From Steinernema hermaphroditum (taxonomy: Eukaryota; Nematoda; Chromadorea; Rhabditida; Steinernematidae): a DNA stretch of 64,000 nt. Every line of letters begins with the position of its first letter. Position 1 is the stretch's first letter. Shown here piece by piece: positions 35,027 through 46,421 of the stretch. The translations under genes and the position numbers were made by a program. The stretch is from positions 10,750,769 through 10,814,768 of the forward strand of contig CM059624.1 in NCBI GenBank assembly GCA_030435675.1, given 5' to 3'. The notes beneath the pieces were generated by a model. It did not search any database. It saw only the letters and a program-made list of their open reading frames with translations, and had not been told where the DNA came from.

Positions 35027-36297
35027 ATGGAGATCACGCTCTCTCTTATCGGTTCCTTCATCATGCTCCCTACTACACTAATAAACTGCGTAGTCATCAT
35101 CTACTTGTCCCTTTGCCACGTCAAAACCTCACTTCTGCAGCTATTCGCCTTGAACTTGTGCATTCCGACCTTTCTCTATTGTCTATTCGCGTCTTCCTTG
35201 ATGACCCGCAAGATGATACTTGACCTCAACAACACTTTCACCTCATCGACCATGATCGTGTAGGCCTCAAATGTGAAAGAAAGGATACTTTTGTTTAGTG
35301 TTGAGAAGAAAAAGCTCTTCGACTACTTCACCAACATCGTGCTCTATGTGTGTGGGTATAACTATCGACTGCTGGCGATAACGTTGGTCTTGCTGACGTA
35401 CTGTTTCTACGCGCGACCAGTCTTCGCCATGAAGTACTTTTCCATCAGGTAACACTTCTGGTCCTCCATCGGGGGACTGGTCGCTCAGATTTTTACTAGA
35501 CGGTACAGTAGGGCACCTGAGATTTCTAGATCGAGGTATTAATGTGTTACTGCACAGTACTATTCATAAGTGATATCTCGAGTAGGGCACCTTCAGCGAT
35601 TGCCTAGTGAACCACCACAATCGATCAATTTAGAAATACGATCATTCTGTTCTCCTTCGTCCAATTCATCACCGTCTCCATTTCCGTGATCTCAACATTT
35701 TCGAATCGTCAAGCTGGCGAAGTCCTTCGCAATCTCCCCGTCCTGCCAATTACGTGGTATGACGTTGTCGAGGGGATCTTCGAATTCACCTCCTTACTGG
35801 CCCTCTTCTTCAGCTATTTTGAGGTACGCACTGCTTTACAGTACACGAAACCAGCCAGCTTTAGTGCGTCCGCGTTCTGATCACGTACCAATCGACTCAC
35901 ACTCAAACCGGCTGTCTGAAACTCAGAAAAAGCCAACTGATCGCCGCCCTCGCCTACATCACTCCTCCCAACATATTCCTAATCCGTAGGACACAAATTT
36001 CTAAAGATTTAAGGGAAAACAAATAATTCAGCTAACTCAATCTGCACCGACGTCTTCGTCTACCTTTTCGGAACGCCACCAGTCATGCGACAGCTTTGCG
36101 ACATCAAGATTTTCTACGACGACATGGTCCTTCAAGGTCGGCTTTTCGTAGCCACCTTCACAGTTCTCATCGCATTTGCCGACTACAGAAGAGCCTTGGT
36201 TGAGGTCTCGAAGAGAGTCTTTCGTCCTTGTTCAGCCAAGATCGGCTCGGAAGGCACCGTTCTGCATGTGGAAAGTCTCTATTCCGTGAAGCAGTGA
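35027..36297 (+). CDS. Seven-transmembrane receptor, array member 5
   Basis: Five exons: 35027-35259, 35299-35448, 35634-35823, 35865-35985, 36032-36297, giving 319 aa. No intron before TM7. Hallmarks: YNYR at TM3, TWYDV loop, YITPPN in TM6, QLCDIK before TM7, FADYRRA after TM7. In TM3 and after exon 3 (SNRQAGEVL) it is most like member 4 (SNRQSKQVM), so members 4 and 5 are probably recent relatives despite lying 15 kb apart on opposite strands. An AATAAA lies 32 bp after the stop. It is followed 410 bp later by member 6 in the same direction. Confidence 0.82.
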
Positions 36298-36328
36298 TAC
36301 AAAGGATGGGATATTTCGATGTTTTAAA

Positions 36329-36334
36329 AATAAA
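36329..36334 (+). promoter_or_regulatory. Polyadenylation signal
   Basis: AATAAA just downstream of array member 5. Confidence 0.65.
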
Positions 36335-36707
36335 GTTACCTATATGATACAATAGTACATTTTCTGAGATGGCACATTACAAGAACTACAGCTACTGTAC
36401 CGTCTTCTCTAGACCTTTGAACGTTCACATCCCCCCTACTGCTGAAAATCGCAAACTTTGCACCCAATTGCACTTTGCGCAAGCCTAATGAAATGAATTA
36501 ATATCCAATCGACCTTTGCAGACTTGTAAAAAGCCAAGAACCACTCTTCGCGGATCACATTTGGTTTCAAATTAGATCTGTCGACTAGAGAACAGATGCA
36601 ATACGCGTCCAAAGTGCACACCCCTCCGGTCATTCCTAATCGCCACTTTCAGCCGTGCACTCGTCCCCCCAAACTCTCCGCACTCGTCACCTTGATGACT
36701 TCCAACG

Positions 36708-37879
36708 ATGGATTACCACAACCCAACGGACGAAATTATTGGGAACTGCATCCTCGTTCCGAATGTCTTCGCGAACGTGACGGTCATCTACTTGTCGATC
36801 CGGCGGGTGAAGTCGTCGATGATGCAGAAGTTCGCATTGAACCTCTGCGTGCCCAGTTTGGCTTTCTCCATCTACTCGATTACGGTATTCTCTGTCAAGC
36901 ACCTGAACAGATGTGAAGAACTTGTGTTGGACATTGAGTGAGCTTCGAACGTTGCTTACGGTAAGACGGCTATTGTAGGATAAAGAAGAACACGTTCCTC
37001 GATCGGACAGCTGATTTCATACTGTACGTATGTGCATATGACTACCAGATGTTGGTCATATCATTGGTGGCGATCACGTACACGACGTTCTCGAAACCGA
37101 ACTTCGTCCAGGATCATCTAGGTGGATGGTGAGTGCTTCTTCAGGAAAAATAGGAAACGTTTTAAATCGATTTTTCCAATTTTTAAAATCCAAACTGTAA
37201 CATTTTCGGTTCGATTCCTGTTTATCCCAGGTTCATCCACCTCATCTTCTTCTGCTGCCACTCGACAGCTCTCATGATGGCCATCGCCGCCATGAGCTCA
37301 GAAGATCAAACCGAAGTTATGGTGTACGACATTGGCCGAGAAATGAAAAGCATCGACTGGACTGATATCAGCGAAGCCGTCTTTTGTCTCGTCAGCTTCG
37401 CCGTCCTCCTTATTCTGTACAGCGTGGTAGGCAGAACTACCAACTGTTCTACACCAACAACTCATCGTTTAGTGCATCAAAGCGATCATTGGATTCAGTC
37501 GTCGAAATTCGATTGCATCGCAGAGTACCAAAGATCGACGATCGGTTAAGAAGCAGCTCCTGGCAATCCTCGGATACATTACACCGCCGAATCTCCTCGT
37601 TATCCGTAGGGAATTCTCGGATCTCAGAAGATGCACGTCCTGTCTTTAGCCACCTCCATCTGTGTTGACCTTCTGGCCGTTCTCCTGCAGCCACAAACAC
37701 CTGTCTTCCAGCAGATCTGCCAGGCCAAAGTCGTCTTTCACGACACCCTTCTGGCGAGCAGGCTGTTTATCAGTTCCGCGGGCATTTTAATCGCGTTTCC
37801 CGATTATCGTAACGCGCTCGTGGACGCCTTCTGTCACCAGAGAACGCTGAAGCAAGTGGTTCGAACCATTTCCAATTAA
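36708..37879 (+). CDS. Seven-transmembrane receptor, array member 6
   Basis: Five exons: 36708-36937, 36979-37128, 37231-37426, 37473-37605, 37650-37879, giving 312 aa. Hallmarks: YDYQ at TM3 (Gln replaces the Arg kept in all other members), DWTDI loop, YITPPN in TM6, QICQAK before TM7, FPDYRNA after TM7. The Arg-to-Gln change in the TM3 motif and the Asn in the post-TM7 motif make it the least typical of its subfamily, but all splice sites and frames are intact. An AATAAA follows about 115 bp after the stop. Confidence 0.82.
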
Positions 37880-37995
37880 CATTAACTCTCACTCTTTGCA
37901 CCTGTTTGCAATACTAATTAGAACCAAGACTGAAAGTCGTTCACATATTATTAGCTGTTGTGGATGTGCTGTGTTGTGCGTTGTGTGGTTAAATC

Positions 37996-38001
37996 AATAA
38001 A
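37996..38001 (+). promoter_or_regulatory. Polyadenylation signal
   Basis: AATAAATAAA downstream of array member 6. Confidence 0.55.
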
Positions 38002-38034
38002 TAAAAACAGCCAATCATTCACTCTCTCGGGAAT

Positions 38035-38110
38035 GAGATGAGTGAGCGGTCGTTCTTGGCCGTCGTTTTTGACCATCAATGATTGCCTCGGATTCCACAA
38101 GTCTCACCGC
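38035..38110 (+). repeat. Dispersed repeat family R1, short copy
   Basis: GTGAGCGGTCGTTCTTGGCC and the following CCATCAATGATTGCC match the start of copy a at 33522; similarity fades by about 38110. Confidence 0.6.
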
Positions 38111-38974
38111 TTTACCAAGAAGGCCGTTCGAACTTTTCGTCCGACTACCCACGTTGCCACGAGAATCGGAAGTCACCAAAAAAAGTCTGTCCGATCCGGA
38201 CTTTTTTCGCTGCACCCCACAGCGAACCTCGAAAATATAACACTTCGCCGCTTTGATTCCTAAACTAATCGCTGCGCTCTGTTCGACCATAGCGAGAGAA
38301 AAAGAAATTCTACGACAACAGCATCTCTTTGAGCCATATTAGGTGTATTGCCTATCATAATGTAGCGACAGACACTGCTTTTGGTGGCCGATGATGTGGC
38401 CAGGTACTCTGATGATTTTAACTTCGATAAATGCATTTCGGCACTGATATTTGGCCTTGGTTAGAACTTCACCCTTCTCTGATATCTGATGTGTTTGATG
38501 TCTGAAACTGACTGCTCCTGTCTATGCCTATATTTCATTCTGACTGAATGCTTCTCGATCTTTAATTAGTGATGCAATAGGAAATGAAGTGAAAGGTGAC
38601 TCCTGCCTTTGAGCTTTAACAAAGATAGTATCGCATCACATTAATTCAAGAAATATTCGAAGTGGAAAGAGCGTTAGCGGAATGAGTTTATCATCATTCT
38701 AAGTCTCTGAAGTGCAAAGCTGCTCAGTAGCATAGTAGAGATTTGACTTAATCGGAATTGCTTGAAGGTACAATTCTCGGTAGCTGAATGGGCTCAGTGT
38801 AGTTAAACTTTGAAATCAACAAAGTTGACTCCATTTGAGGTCTAATCTCATTCGATTCACATTTTGAAATCCACTGAAATGAGTTATCCCAAAAAGTATA
38901 ACGGAATCTTATTGAACAAATTGAACTATGTGAGCTATTCTGGGACCACGGCCCTTTTCTTCAGGGTTTATACG
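38111..38974. other. Intergenic region, nothing recognised
   Basis: Spacer between convergent array members 6 and 7; no gene seen. Confidence 0.5.
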
Positions 38975-40256
38975 TCAGGACATAGCGGATCTGGTTACGT
39001 TATGTTGGACAACGGTGATGCCAGCGTTGGAAACGACCATGGTGCTCTTCTTGAAGACAGCTTTCATGGCACGCCGGTAGTCTCCGAAGGCTACTATGAC
39101 CATGGCTGATGCGAGAAAGAGACGGACCTGAAAGAGTTTGATCAATTGATAGCACAAAATTCTTCACAACATACCGACAGCAAACTGCTGTGGAGACGAA
39201 TCTTAACGTCGCACAGTTGATCGAAGATTAGAACGTCCTTTTTGATGTAGGCCAGCACGAAATTTAAGCAGAAAGAGTTCGCTGAAATGTGTTTTCAGTC
39301 TCAAATGCAGAGAATTCTCAATTCCCTACGTATTAGAAAAACACTCGGTGGGGTGATATATGCCAGAGTAGCAAAAAGTTGAGCCTTCATTCGACGTCGT
39401 TTCGTGGAATCTGATGGATGAAGCTGTGAGTTGTGGTAGTTGAAGGTGACGATGGCATTCAAGGACTGAACAAGATAGGCACCTCCGTAGTTACCTAGAG
39501 TACTTACAATAATGTAGAAGAGAACAAGCACGAGGAAGGTGAAGAAGTCGATGCAACCGATAATCACTTCGGACACAGTGACTGGAATGTGCGTTGCGCT
39601 AGAAGGCTTGTGTTCCACGTACTTCAATGCGGCTCGATTTATCGAAGTGGTCGATAAAACGCTGGCGATCACTGCGATTATCTGAGCAACAGCGAATGAT
39701 ATCAGGATCTCACTGCAAAGAGGACTTGAAGACTGTTTTTTTTTGTGCAGCCACCTACCGATTCTGGTTCAGCCTCTGATGGAACATCGGCTTGGCGAAA
39801 GACAAGTAGGTGAGCACGATGATCAGGATCGCCAGCATCCGGTACTCGTACGTGCAGAGATAGTACACGAAGTCGGTCAAGTAGTCCACGAAGACTGTCT
39901 CTCCTGGTCTGAACGTTTGTTCTTATAGTTTTGCTGGAAAACACTCTACTGGACGGCTCACCATCCCCTCTGCTCCATGGTTGCAAATATCTATTGTAAA
40001 CTTACTCGGTTCTAAAGGCGAAATGCTCATTCACATGCAGAAATGTTGCGACAATCAAAACTATCAGGTAGACCGAATAGCCCAGGCTCGGAATTATCAT
40101 GTTCAGGGTGAACGTTCTGGACAAGGAGGACTTCACTTTCTTTATCGACAAGTAGAGGACGAAGATGTTCACAATGAACAGTGGAAGTGGAACAACCATG
40201 GAGATGATTCTGTTAACGTCGCTGAGAGCCATACTAAACACTGACTCTTCTGGCAT
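38975..40256 (-). CDS. Seven-transmembrane receptor, array member 7
   Basis: Six exons in transcript order: 40256-40006, 39908-39759, 39712-39508, 39465-39330, 39281-39175, 39127-38975, giving 333 aa. The TM7 intron is present. It belongs to a second subfamily (members 7-10). The W-x-D loop motif is replaced by VTVSEV, an extra N-terminal segment ends in VNRIISMVVPLPL, and exon 4 starts S-L/I-x-A-I instead of Cys-Ile. Other hallmarks: YEYR at TM3, YITPPS, QLCDVK, FGDYRRA. An N-glycosylation sequon (NVT) near the C-terminus would be cytoplasmic and so irrelevant. Confidence 0.82.
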
Positions 40257-40433
40257 TTCTGTGCGGAGTCATGTGGACCCTTTCTTATGAAGAGCAGTTC
40301 CCGGTTGGACGACTTCGTTATGGAATTAAGGTGGCGCCTACGAGGAAAACATCTGACGCATTTATCCGCTTCGCCGATTGTACTTTGGAGTCAAAGGTAA
40401 TGCGAAGAATACATGCGACTGAACGAGTATTTA

Positions 40434-42463
40434 TTAAGTAGTGCTTCTGAAGTTTTCAACAACGACAACACTGCTATTATCGATCTGTTTGTTCCTCACG
40501 AACAGGATCGCATTGCAGACCATCTTGCAGAACGCGCGTCTGTAGTCGCCAAACGCAACCAAGACCATGGCGCAGGCCAGAAAGAGTCGCAACTGAAGAT
40601 TGTGTTTTGAACAAAGAACAGAGGGGGAATGCACTCACCGACAGAAGACAACTGTGGAGACGTATTTTGATTTCGCATATCTGGTCGAATACAATAGCTT
40701 CTTGTGTTATGTAGCCGATCACGAGGTTGATGCAGACGGAGTTGGCTGAAACAATGGCGATTAGGCTCTTGTAGTGGAAGAGCGGGAATGGAATGCGAAG
40801 TTCAAGTGATATTTCAGTTCTGGACGAAAAAATTGGAAATTCCACCTAGCATTTGAGTGGTAAAATCGCGGACTAAATGAAGGTTGTTCATTGAAGTGTT
40901 TGTCTGCGGGGTGAACTTTGCACTTCTTTTGCTTGTGAGTTTCGGGAAGACAAATAGAAGACTTATTCACTAAATTTGCTCTAGTCCTCTATATAGACTA
41001 ATGGTCCTGGTCAATGTCTCACACAAGGTGAATCACGGGTGCACTTCACGATTCTTCGTCGGAAAATTCTAAGTAGTCTCGTGAACTGCTCATGTATCAC
41101 TAATTATCGAGATTTTAATGAATGAAAGAAATTCGTATTATCATGCTCGTGAAATGATCTACATGATCTGATTGTTGTGTCCTCCAAATTGTGAATCACG
41201 TTTTAATCTTTGATAGAAGTCAATCTGTTTTTTTAGAAAAATCACGCAGCTTTGTGACGTCTGAAGGAGCAGCTGTAACCAATTTTATTTCATTTATCTC
41301 GTTTACGCCGATTTTGAGAAACCACGCATAACGAATAAACGATTTTTTTCTCTGAAGGCGTTTACGAAAAGGAAATTTGCTAAGGCTTTTGCAGTTCATG
41401 TGTGTTGTTCTAATTATCTAACCACACCGCATTTTTATAGGCGTAAAGTAATAATGAAGTTCTAGGTCCTTAATTAGAAGGAAAAGAACAATATTTGTTA
41501 TTTGCAAAAAAGTACATCCTTCAGGGAAATTAGCCACCTATTTGTCTTATGAGAGGACCTCAAAAACATCATTTCGATCCAATGATGCCTCAAACCGTGC
41601 CAAACGCTTCCACTAGCTACATTCTTTCTGCAAAACACTTACGTATGAGAACAATAGTAGGCGGAGTGATGTACGCCAAAGTGGCATAGAGCTGTGCCTT
41701 CATCCGCAGCCGCTTTTGACTGACCGTCGTGTGGAGTTTGGCATTTCGGTAGTTGAAGACAAGGATCTCTTTGATAGACTAAACCTTGGTCACCACTAGA
41801 ACGGCCTCCATCACTTACTGTGATATAAAACACGATAACGATGACGAATGTGCCAGAGTTGACGATGCTTGTGATAATTTCTATGGCAGTGAAACTCTGG
41901 GCCGATGCCGCTACAGGGTCGTAAAAAATGTATCTCAACGTGCCTCTGCTCGATTTTATCATGCCGCCAAAGGTCATAAGAAGAGCCGTTGTGTGGCTCG
42001 ATCCGAAGATCATCCATATCTCCCTGAAACGTCTCACATTCGTCCGATTTGCTCACAGCTCCTACCTTCTTCCGGAGATTTTCTTGTACCAGCTAGGTTT
42101 CGCGAATGATATGTACGTGAGAACGATGATTATTATCGCCAGCATACGGTACTCATAGGTGCAGAAATAGTATGTGAACTCGACCACAGCATCGCCGAAG
42201 GATCCCTCTTCCGAACCTTTCATGTGGCAGTTGGTACAGAGGTTTAGATTGCTCATGATAAAAGAGACGATGAGGTAGATGGAATATCCCGTACAAGGGA
42301 TGCTCAGATTCAGGGTGTAAGTCCTCGCCAGGGATGGCTTGACCTTTCGGAAGGAAAGATACTGTACAAGAGCGATGACTATGAGGAAGGGAAAGGGTAT
42401 AGTCAAAGAAATGGCGGAATTGATGTCGCTTAGAATGTGCTCAAACACAGTACTTTCGGGCAT
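40434..42463 (-). CDS. Seven-transmembrane receptor, array member 8
   Basis: Five exons in transcript order: 42463-42066, 42023-41819, 41778-41643, 40745-40639, 40592-40434, giving 334 aa. The first intron of the family is missing: the loop reads straight through (LCTNCHMKGSEEGSFGD), adding two Cys not seen elsewhere. The TM7 intron is kept, and the intron before QIC is 897 bp. Hallmarks: YEYR at TM3, SFTAIEI loop, YITPPT, QICEIK, FGDYRRA. The start was taken at MPEST, which aligns with MPEES of member 7; an upstream Met at 42499 would add 12 residues. Confidence 0.8.
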
Positions 42464-43081
42464 CTTTCTGTTTTGGTTCTGAAAGGTGAGATTTTGCATA
42501 GTAAATGTCAGAGGTTCTACGGTAGAGCGCTCACGAACAAAGAATTAAAGAGGACGACCGGCTTGCACTCAAAGCTAACTCACCAGAGTGGAACGGGTGA
42601 GCGATTTTATACTTTTTCGTAATTTAAACTACGTCTTTTTTGTATCAATAACAAAAAAGTGCTTTCGTGTGGTACGCGCCTGAGAACGTTCTTCAATTTC
42701 ACATACGTGCGTCGAAATAGTTCAAATAAAAGTTACTTTTGAGCTTCCTGATTCTATTTGTGGGAAAAAAATGACTCTACCTTTAAGTCAAGTGCACTAG
42801 GGTTCTCAAAACTTGTGATTGGAGTGAATTGACTATGACGTTTGTCGGGCACGGTGCCATTACTTACATAGATGAGGCCTAAAACTCCTTCAGAAAATAA
42901 GACTACAACGTAACCAAACCACATACTTATCTTCTGCAGTGAAATACTCTTTAAAAATTGGGCTGGAACAATTGTGTTGAAAATGGATCACATTTGAAGC
43001 ATCCTCTACCTACGCTTCTTGATATTAGCGCATTATTAAACCCACTTAATTAAAAAACCGTGTATTATGTGTGGCTCTCAC
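42464..43081. other. Intergenic region, promoter side of array member 8
   Basis: AT-rich, no gene recognised. Confidence 0.5.
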
Positions 43082-43345
43082 TCGTGTCGTGGTGGCGAGC
43101 GGTCGGTCCCTCCGCTCGCTCTCTGAGTGTCTGGTTGGTCAGATGGCAAACCCCGTGGCACTTGCGACTGTTCCGGCTTCCAGAGGGAATTGGGACACCC
43201 GGAAGCCGTAGTCCCACCACCGCTGACAACAGGATGTCCGACGCCAGGAATCCGACGCCCGACGCTGCGTGAGATGTCATCCCGAAGGTCGCCGACGCTC
43301 TGAGGACCAGCGAAGACGCAACTCCCGGACCACGGACCATCAGAT
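43082..43345 (+). repeat. Dispersed repeat family R1, copy b
   Basis: Starts at GTGTCGTGGTGGCGAGCGG and runs through CCGGAAGCCGTAGTCCCACC to CGCAACTCCCGGACCACGG. It is nearly identical to 45002-45290 apart from small indels, so both are young insertions. Confidence 0.75.
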
Positions 43346-43460
43346 GCAAGCTCAGAACCGTCCGCCGTGCCGCAAACGATGTTCCGCTACCGTATCCGAA
43401 GATTTTCCGATTTCCAGATGACTCACCACTTGGACAACCAAGATCCGCGATCGCGTTACG

Positions 43461-43505
43461 GGTCCGATTACGATTACGAAAGGTCCGATTACGATTAGAT
43501 TACGT
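43461..43505 (+). repeat. Short tandem repeat
   Basis: GGTCCGATTACGATTACGA occurs twice, followed by a degenerate third GATTACG unit; it lies just after R1 copy b. Confidence 0.7.
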
Positions 43506-44062
43506 AACAGGCGGTGAGCAACTTAATATCATACAGGATGCGCAAGAAATACTGCCACGCCCGTTTCCATATTTTTTTTTGTTCCTTGAGTCGGCTATTT
43601 TCTCCTATTATAATATTCGTAGAGTTGCATGTTTGGCCGTTCCTTTGTTGGCTGTCGAACGTACTTACCGTCATGTTCAGGAAATGTCACAGTAGCGGGT
43701 AAGAGAGGGTCGTATCAAATAGACATTATGCATAGCTGCCATGCACTCGCAGGGGCTATAAGAGTTGGTAAAATAAAAAAACTTGGTAAAATAACAAATC
43801 CCATTCTATAACTACGTTGTATATCATATTTTTTTAACATGCCGCTGTTTGAGAAACACCGACTCTCTGAGAACCACCACAACCGCCGAAGACGCAGCTT
43901 CCGATTTCCATATACCCCTTGAATACTCGCCGTTTTTTTTACAAAGTTCTGCATAAAAAACACATTTTTGAACACATTGTCATGGTCTCTAAACAGTAGC
44001 AGCCGATTTACGATTACACAACAAAATTAGACAATAAAGTAATTGCAGATCCATGCTCAGTC
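43506..44062. other. Intergenic region, nothing recognised
   Basis: AT-rich, with short open frames only. Confidence 0.5.
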
Positions 44063-44508
44063 TCATAGGGGTACATCCAGAGCTTTGTGCCTTTTCAAAG
44101 TTGTTTTACGCCAAAATTTTTGACGCTTCTTTACCTTTTTCGTTTTGAGCTTCACTGGATAGTTGTAATTTATTAATCTTGTCTTGGGTTTTCTACAAGC
44201 GATTTAAAAAATAATAAAAGTACTAACATGTAACTCACCTCTTCAAAGATAGATGCTCATAGGTGAGCACGCAGGTGGTAACAATTGCACATAGATAATA
44301 GAAAGGACTGTCACAAAAGCGACAAAAGCAGAAAGGGATCATAACAGCGGCAAATGAAGCTGCTATAGCAAGAACGGTCTGTTGAACATATAGCCAAAAT
44401 GAACAATCTTCGGTCTTGAAACGATAGCCACACAATTCACAGCGGTTCTTGTCCCTACTGTCATCCCGTTCACTGATCCATTTCTGCTGGCAGTTTGAAG
44501 TTGAAGTT
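44063..44508 (-). pseudogene. RING-CH gene, degenerate or incomplete
   Basis: Two exons in transcript order: 44508-44239 and 44192-44063 (46-nt intron, phase 2), ending in TGA. The reading starts with NCQQKWISERD, then NRCELCGYRF, the second half of a RING-CH finger closely related to the 45602 gene (TCQRTWM, ICEMCGFRF). Two helices and a basic tail (KTKKVKKRQKFWRK) follow. The His that should precede the first Cys is absent (SNC instead of HxxC). No exon with the first CxxC and CxC pairs was found within 500 bp upstream. Either the 5' exon lies farther away or the gene has lost its catalytic finger. The membrane half remains open, so a ligase-dead membrane protein is possible. Confidence 0.55.
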
Positions 44509-45001
44509 CTGAGGACTGGAGCTCAACCGACATGAAAGGCGATCCCAATTGAAGACAACGTGTTATTTCAAGAGAAATGTGTGATTGCGTTAAGTGTGAA
44601 CGTACCGATTTCTGTTCAAGATACATCGCGACGGACGATCTGTTGATCTATTGGGTTCCCTCACTGAAAATGCGGGTTTCTCTTTTGGGGCCTAACTTTT
44701 GCGCCATCTCGTCTGTTTGAAAAGCTAGTGCGCAGGTTCTATTCGCCACTTATGTGAGCGCCTCGGGCGACCATGACCTACTCTCTTTTTTTTGTCCATT
44801 TTTTTATTGCACTGAAATCGAAGGTACGAAGGAAAAGTGAATATTTGGCAAAACAAGGGGACCTCAAAAGCATGGATGGTGTGCCTTTTTGTGCTTGTAA
44901 GACTGCATGGCGCAATGCCATTAACGATGTAAACGATGTACTTTATACTTTATAAGACATTTCTACTTTTACATATTTCATATAAGACATTTCTACTCTA
45001 C

Positions 45002-45480
45002 TATCACTCGTGTCGAGGTGGCGAGCGGTCGGTCCCTCCGGTCGCTCTCTGAGCGCCCGGTTGGTCAGACAGCAAATCCAGTGGCATGTATGAGTTTTCC
45101 GGCTTCCAGAGGGAATTGGGACACCCGGAAGCCGTAGTCCCACCACCGTTGACAACAGGATGTCCGACGCCAGGAATCCGGCAGCGCGAGATGTCATCCC
45201 GAAGGTCGCCGACGCTCTGAGGACGCCACCACCGACGAAAACGCAACTTCTGGACCAGTGACTCATCTTTTCGAAGCATATGCGAGCTCAGAAGCGTCCG
45301 CTGTGCCGCAAACGCCCGAGAAGAAGAAGTTTCACCGCCATTTCCGGAGATGCGCGATTCCCAGATGCCCCGTGAAGCGCGCCGTCTACGACCGGTTCGA
45401 CATCAACACCACGCCAGGAATTAAGCCGTCTACAAGTGATATCCTCTGTTGTCTATTTTCGGTGTCATGCAAGGCGTAAC
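45002..45480 (+). repeat. Dispersed repeat family R1, copy c
   Basis: The left part matches copy b, and the right part (from CAGATGCCCCGTGAAGCG to TATTTTCGGTGTCATGCAA) matches the complement of copy a. One frame of the right part reads CAIPRCPVKRAVYDRFDIN, with spaced Cys as in THAP-like or other transposon zinc fingers; that comparison is tentative. Confidence 0.75.
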
Positions 45481-45494
45481 GCCTTTGATTCATG

Positions 45495-45516
45495 AAGTAA
45501 AGTAAAGTAAAGTAAA
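45495..45516 (+). repeat. (AAGTA)n microsatellite
   Basis: Four to five AAGTA units immediately after R1 copy c, possibly the tail of the inserted element. Confidence 0.75.
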
Positions 45517-45601
45517 AGACATTTCTACACAGCGCAGTTATATACCTCCAATTTGACTGTACCGTTCTCTTTTCTTGCTTTCTGTATCTTTTCACTTCTG
45601 C

Positions 45602-46139
45602 TTAGTTTCTGTTCATTCGCTGTTGTTCTTTCTCCTTTTGCAGCGCCATTCGGCGTTCCTTGTCCAGTTCTCGGTCACATGTATAGTCGTAGTTTTCCAG
45701 GAGATCGCAAGGGACTTTTCTGAAGGGAACGCAATTAAAAAAGTCATATGTAATGGACTCACTTCGCATTTTTGTGCATCCGCATAAAAATTACTACAGT
45801 AAAACAAGCGGTCCACATGCATGCAATGGTGATAACAACTGTTTTGTGGACGATCTGCATGACAACTATAGAAACGAAGATCGCAGAAACTATCGCGAGA
45901 ACCACGACTCCGATGTCGACAACTTTCCCGGTGGGCCTTTTCTTGACGGTCTTCTGAACAAAACGGAATCCACACATTTCGCATATATTCGCTCGATCGT
46001 GGCCTCTCGTGCTCATCCACGTCCTCTGACATGTTTGGTGGACGTACTTCATTGAGCCCGCGCATCGACAAGGACTGCACAGAGCTCCCGAGCATTTGTC
46101 GTGATAGCAGATGCGGCAGAAGGGAGCGTAGTCGTCCAT
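45602..46139 (-). CDS. RING-CH (MARCH-type) membrane E3 ubiquitin ligase
   Basis: Two exons in transcript order: 46139-45763 and 45719-45602 (43-nt intron, phase 2), giving 164 aa. A complete C4HC3 finger: C8, C11, C24, C26, H34, C37, C53, C56, with the classical SPCRCAGS and YVHQTCQRTW signatures including Trp41. Two helices follow (about 72-95 and 98-118). The C-terminal tail is charged and Gln/Lys-rich (KEKEQQRMNRN). It is expected to be a membrane-anchored ubiquitin ligase of endosome, ER or plasma membrane. It sits between array members 8 and 9. The nearest relative in the window is the degenerate copy at 44063; the 2769 gene is more distant. Confidence 0.85.
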
Positions 46140-46421
46140 GGCTTGCCGAACCTCTAAGATATTTGCAGCGAAATGCTATTATAGTATTACACTGCAGGTG
46201 AAATGTGTGATAACAACGTAATGTGCGATTGTGGTAGCAGTCTGTGAGGGTCACACTTCCGTGTGAGACCTTCGTTTCTTGGAAAAAGTTGCAATTTTGA
46301 CCAATTCGAGAAAAGAACAGGAGGAAACAGGATAGTTTTATGCAATGTGCCTATCTATGCGCTGCAAGAGGCCTTTAATTTTATTTTGACACCAAATATA
46401 TCAAATAGACACAGATGACGT

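Noticed and set aside
43065..45306. Open frames at 43060-43349 and 44943-45306
   Set aside because: They lie in two copies of repeat R1, and the frames are not kept between copies.
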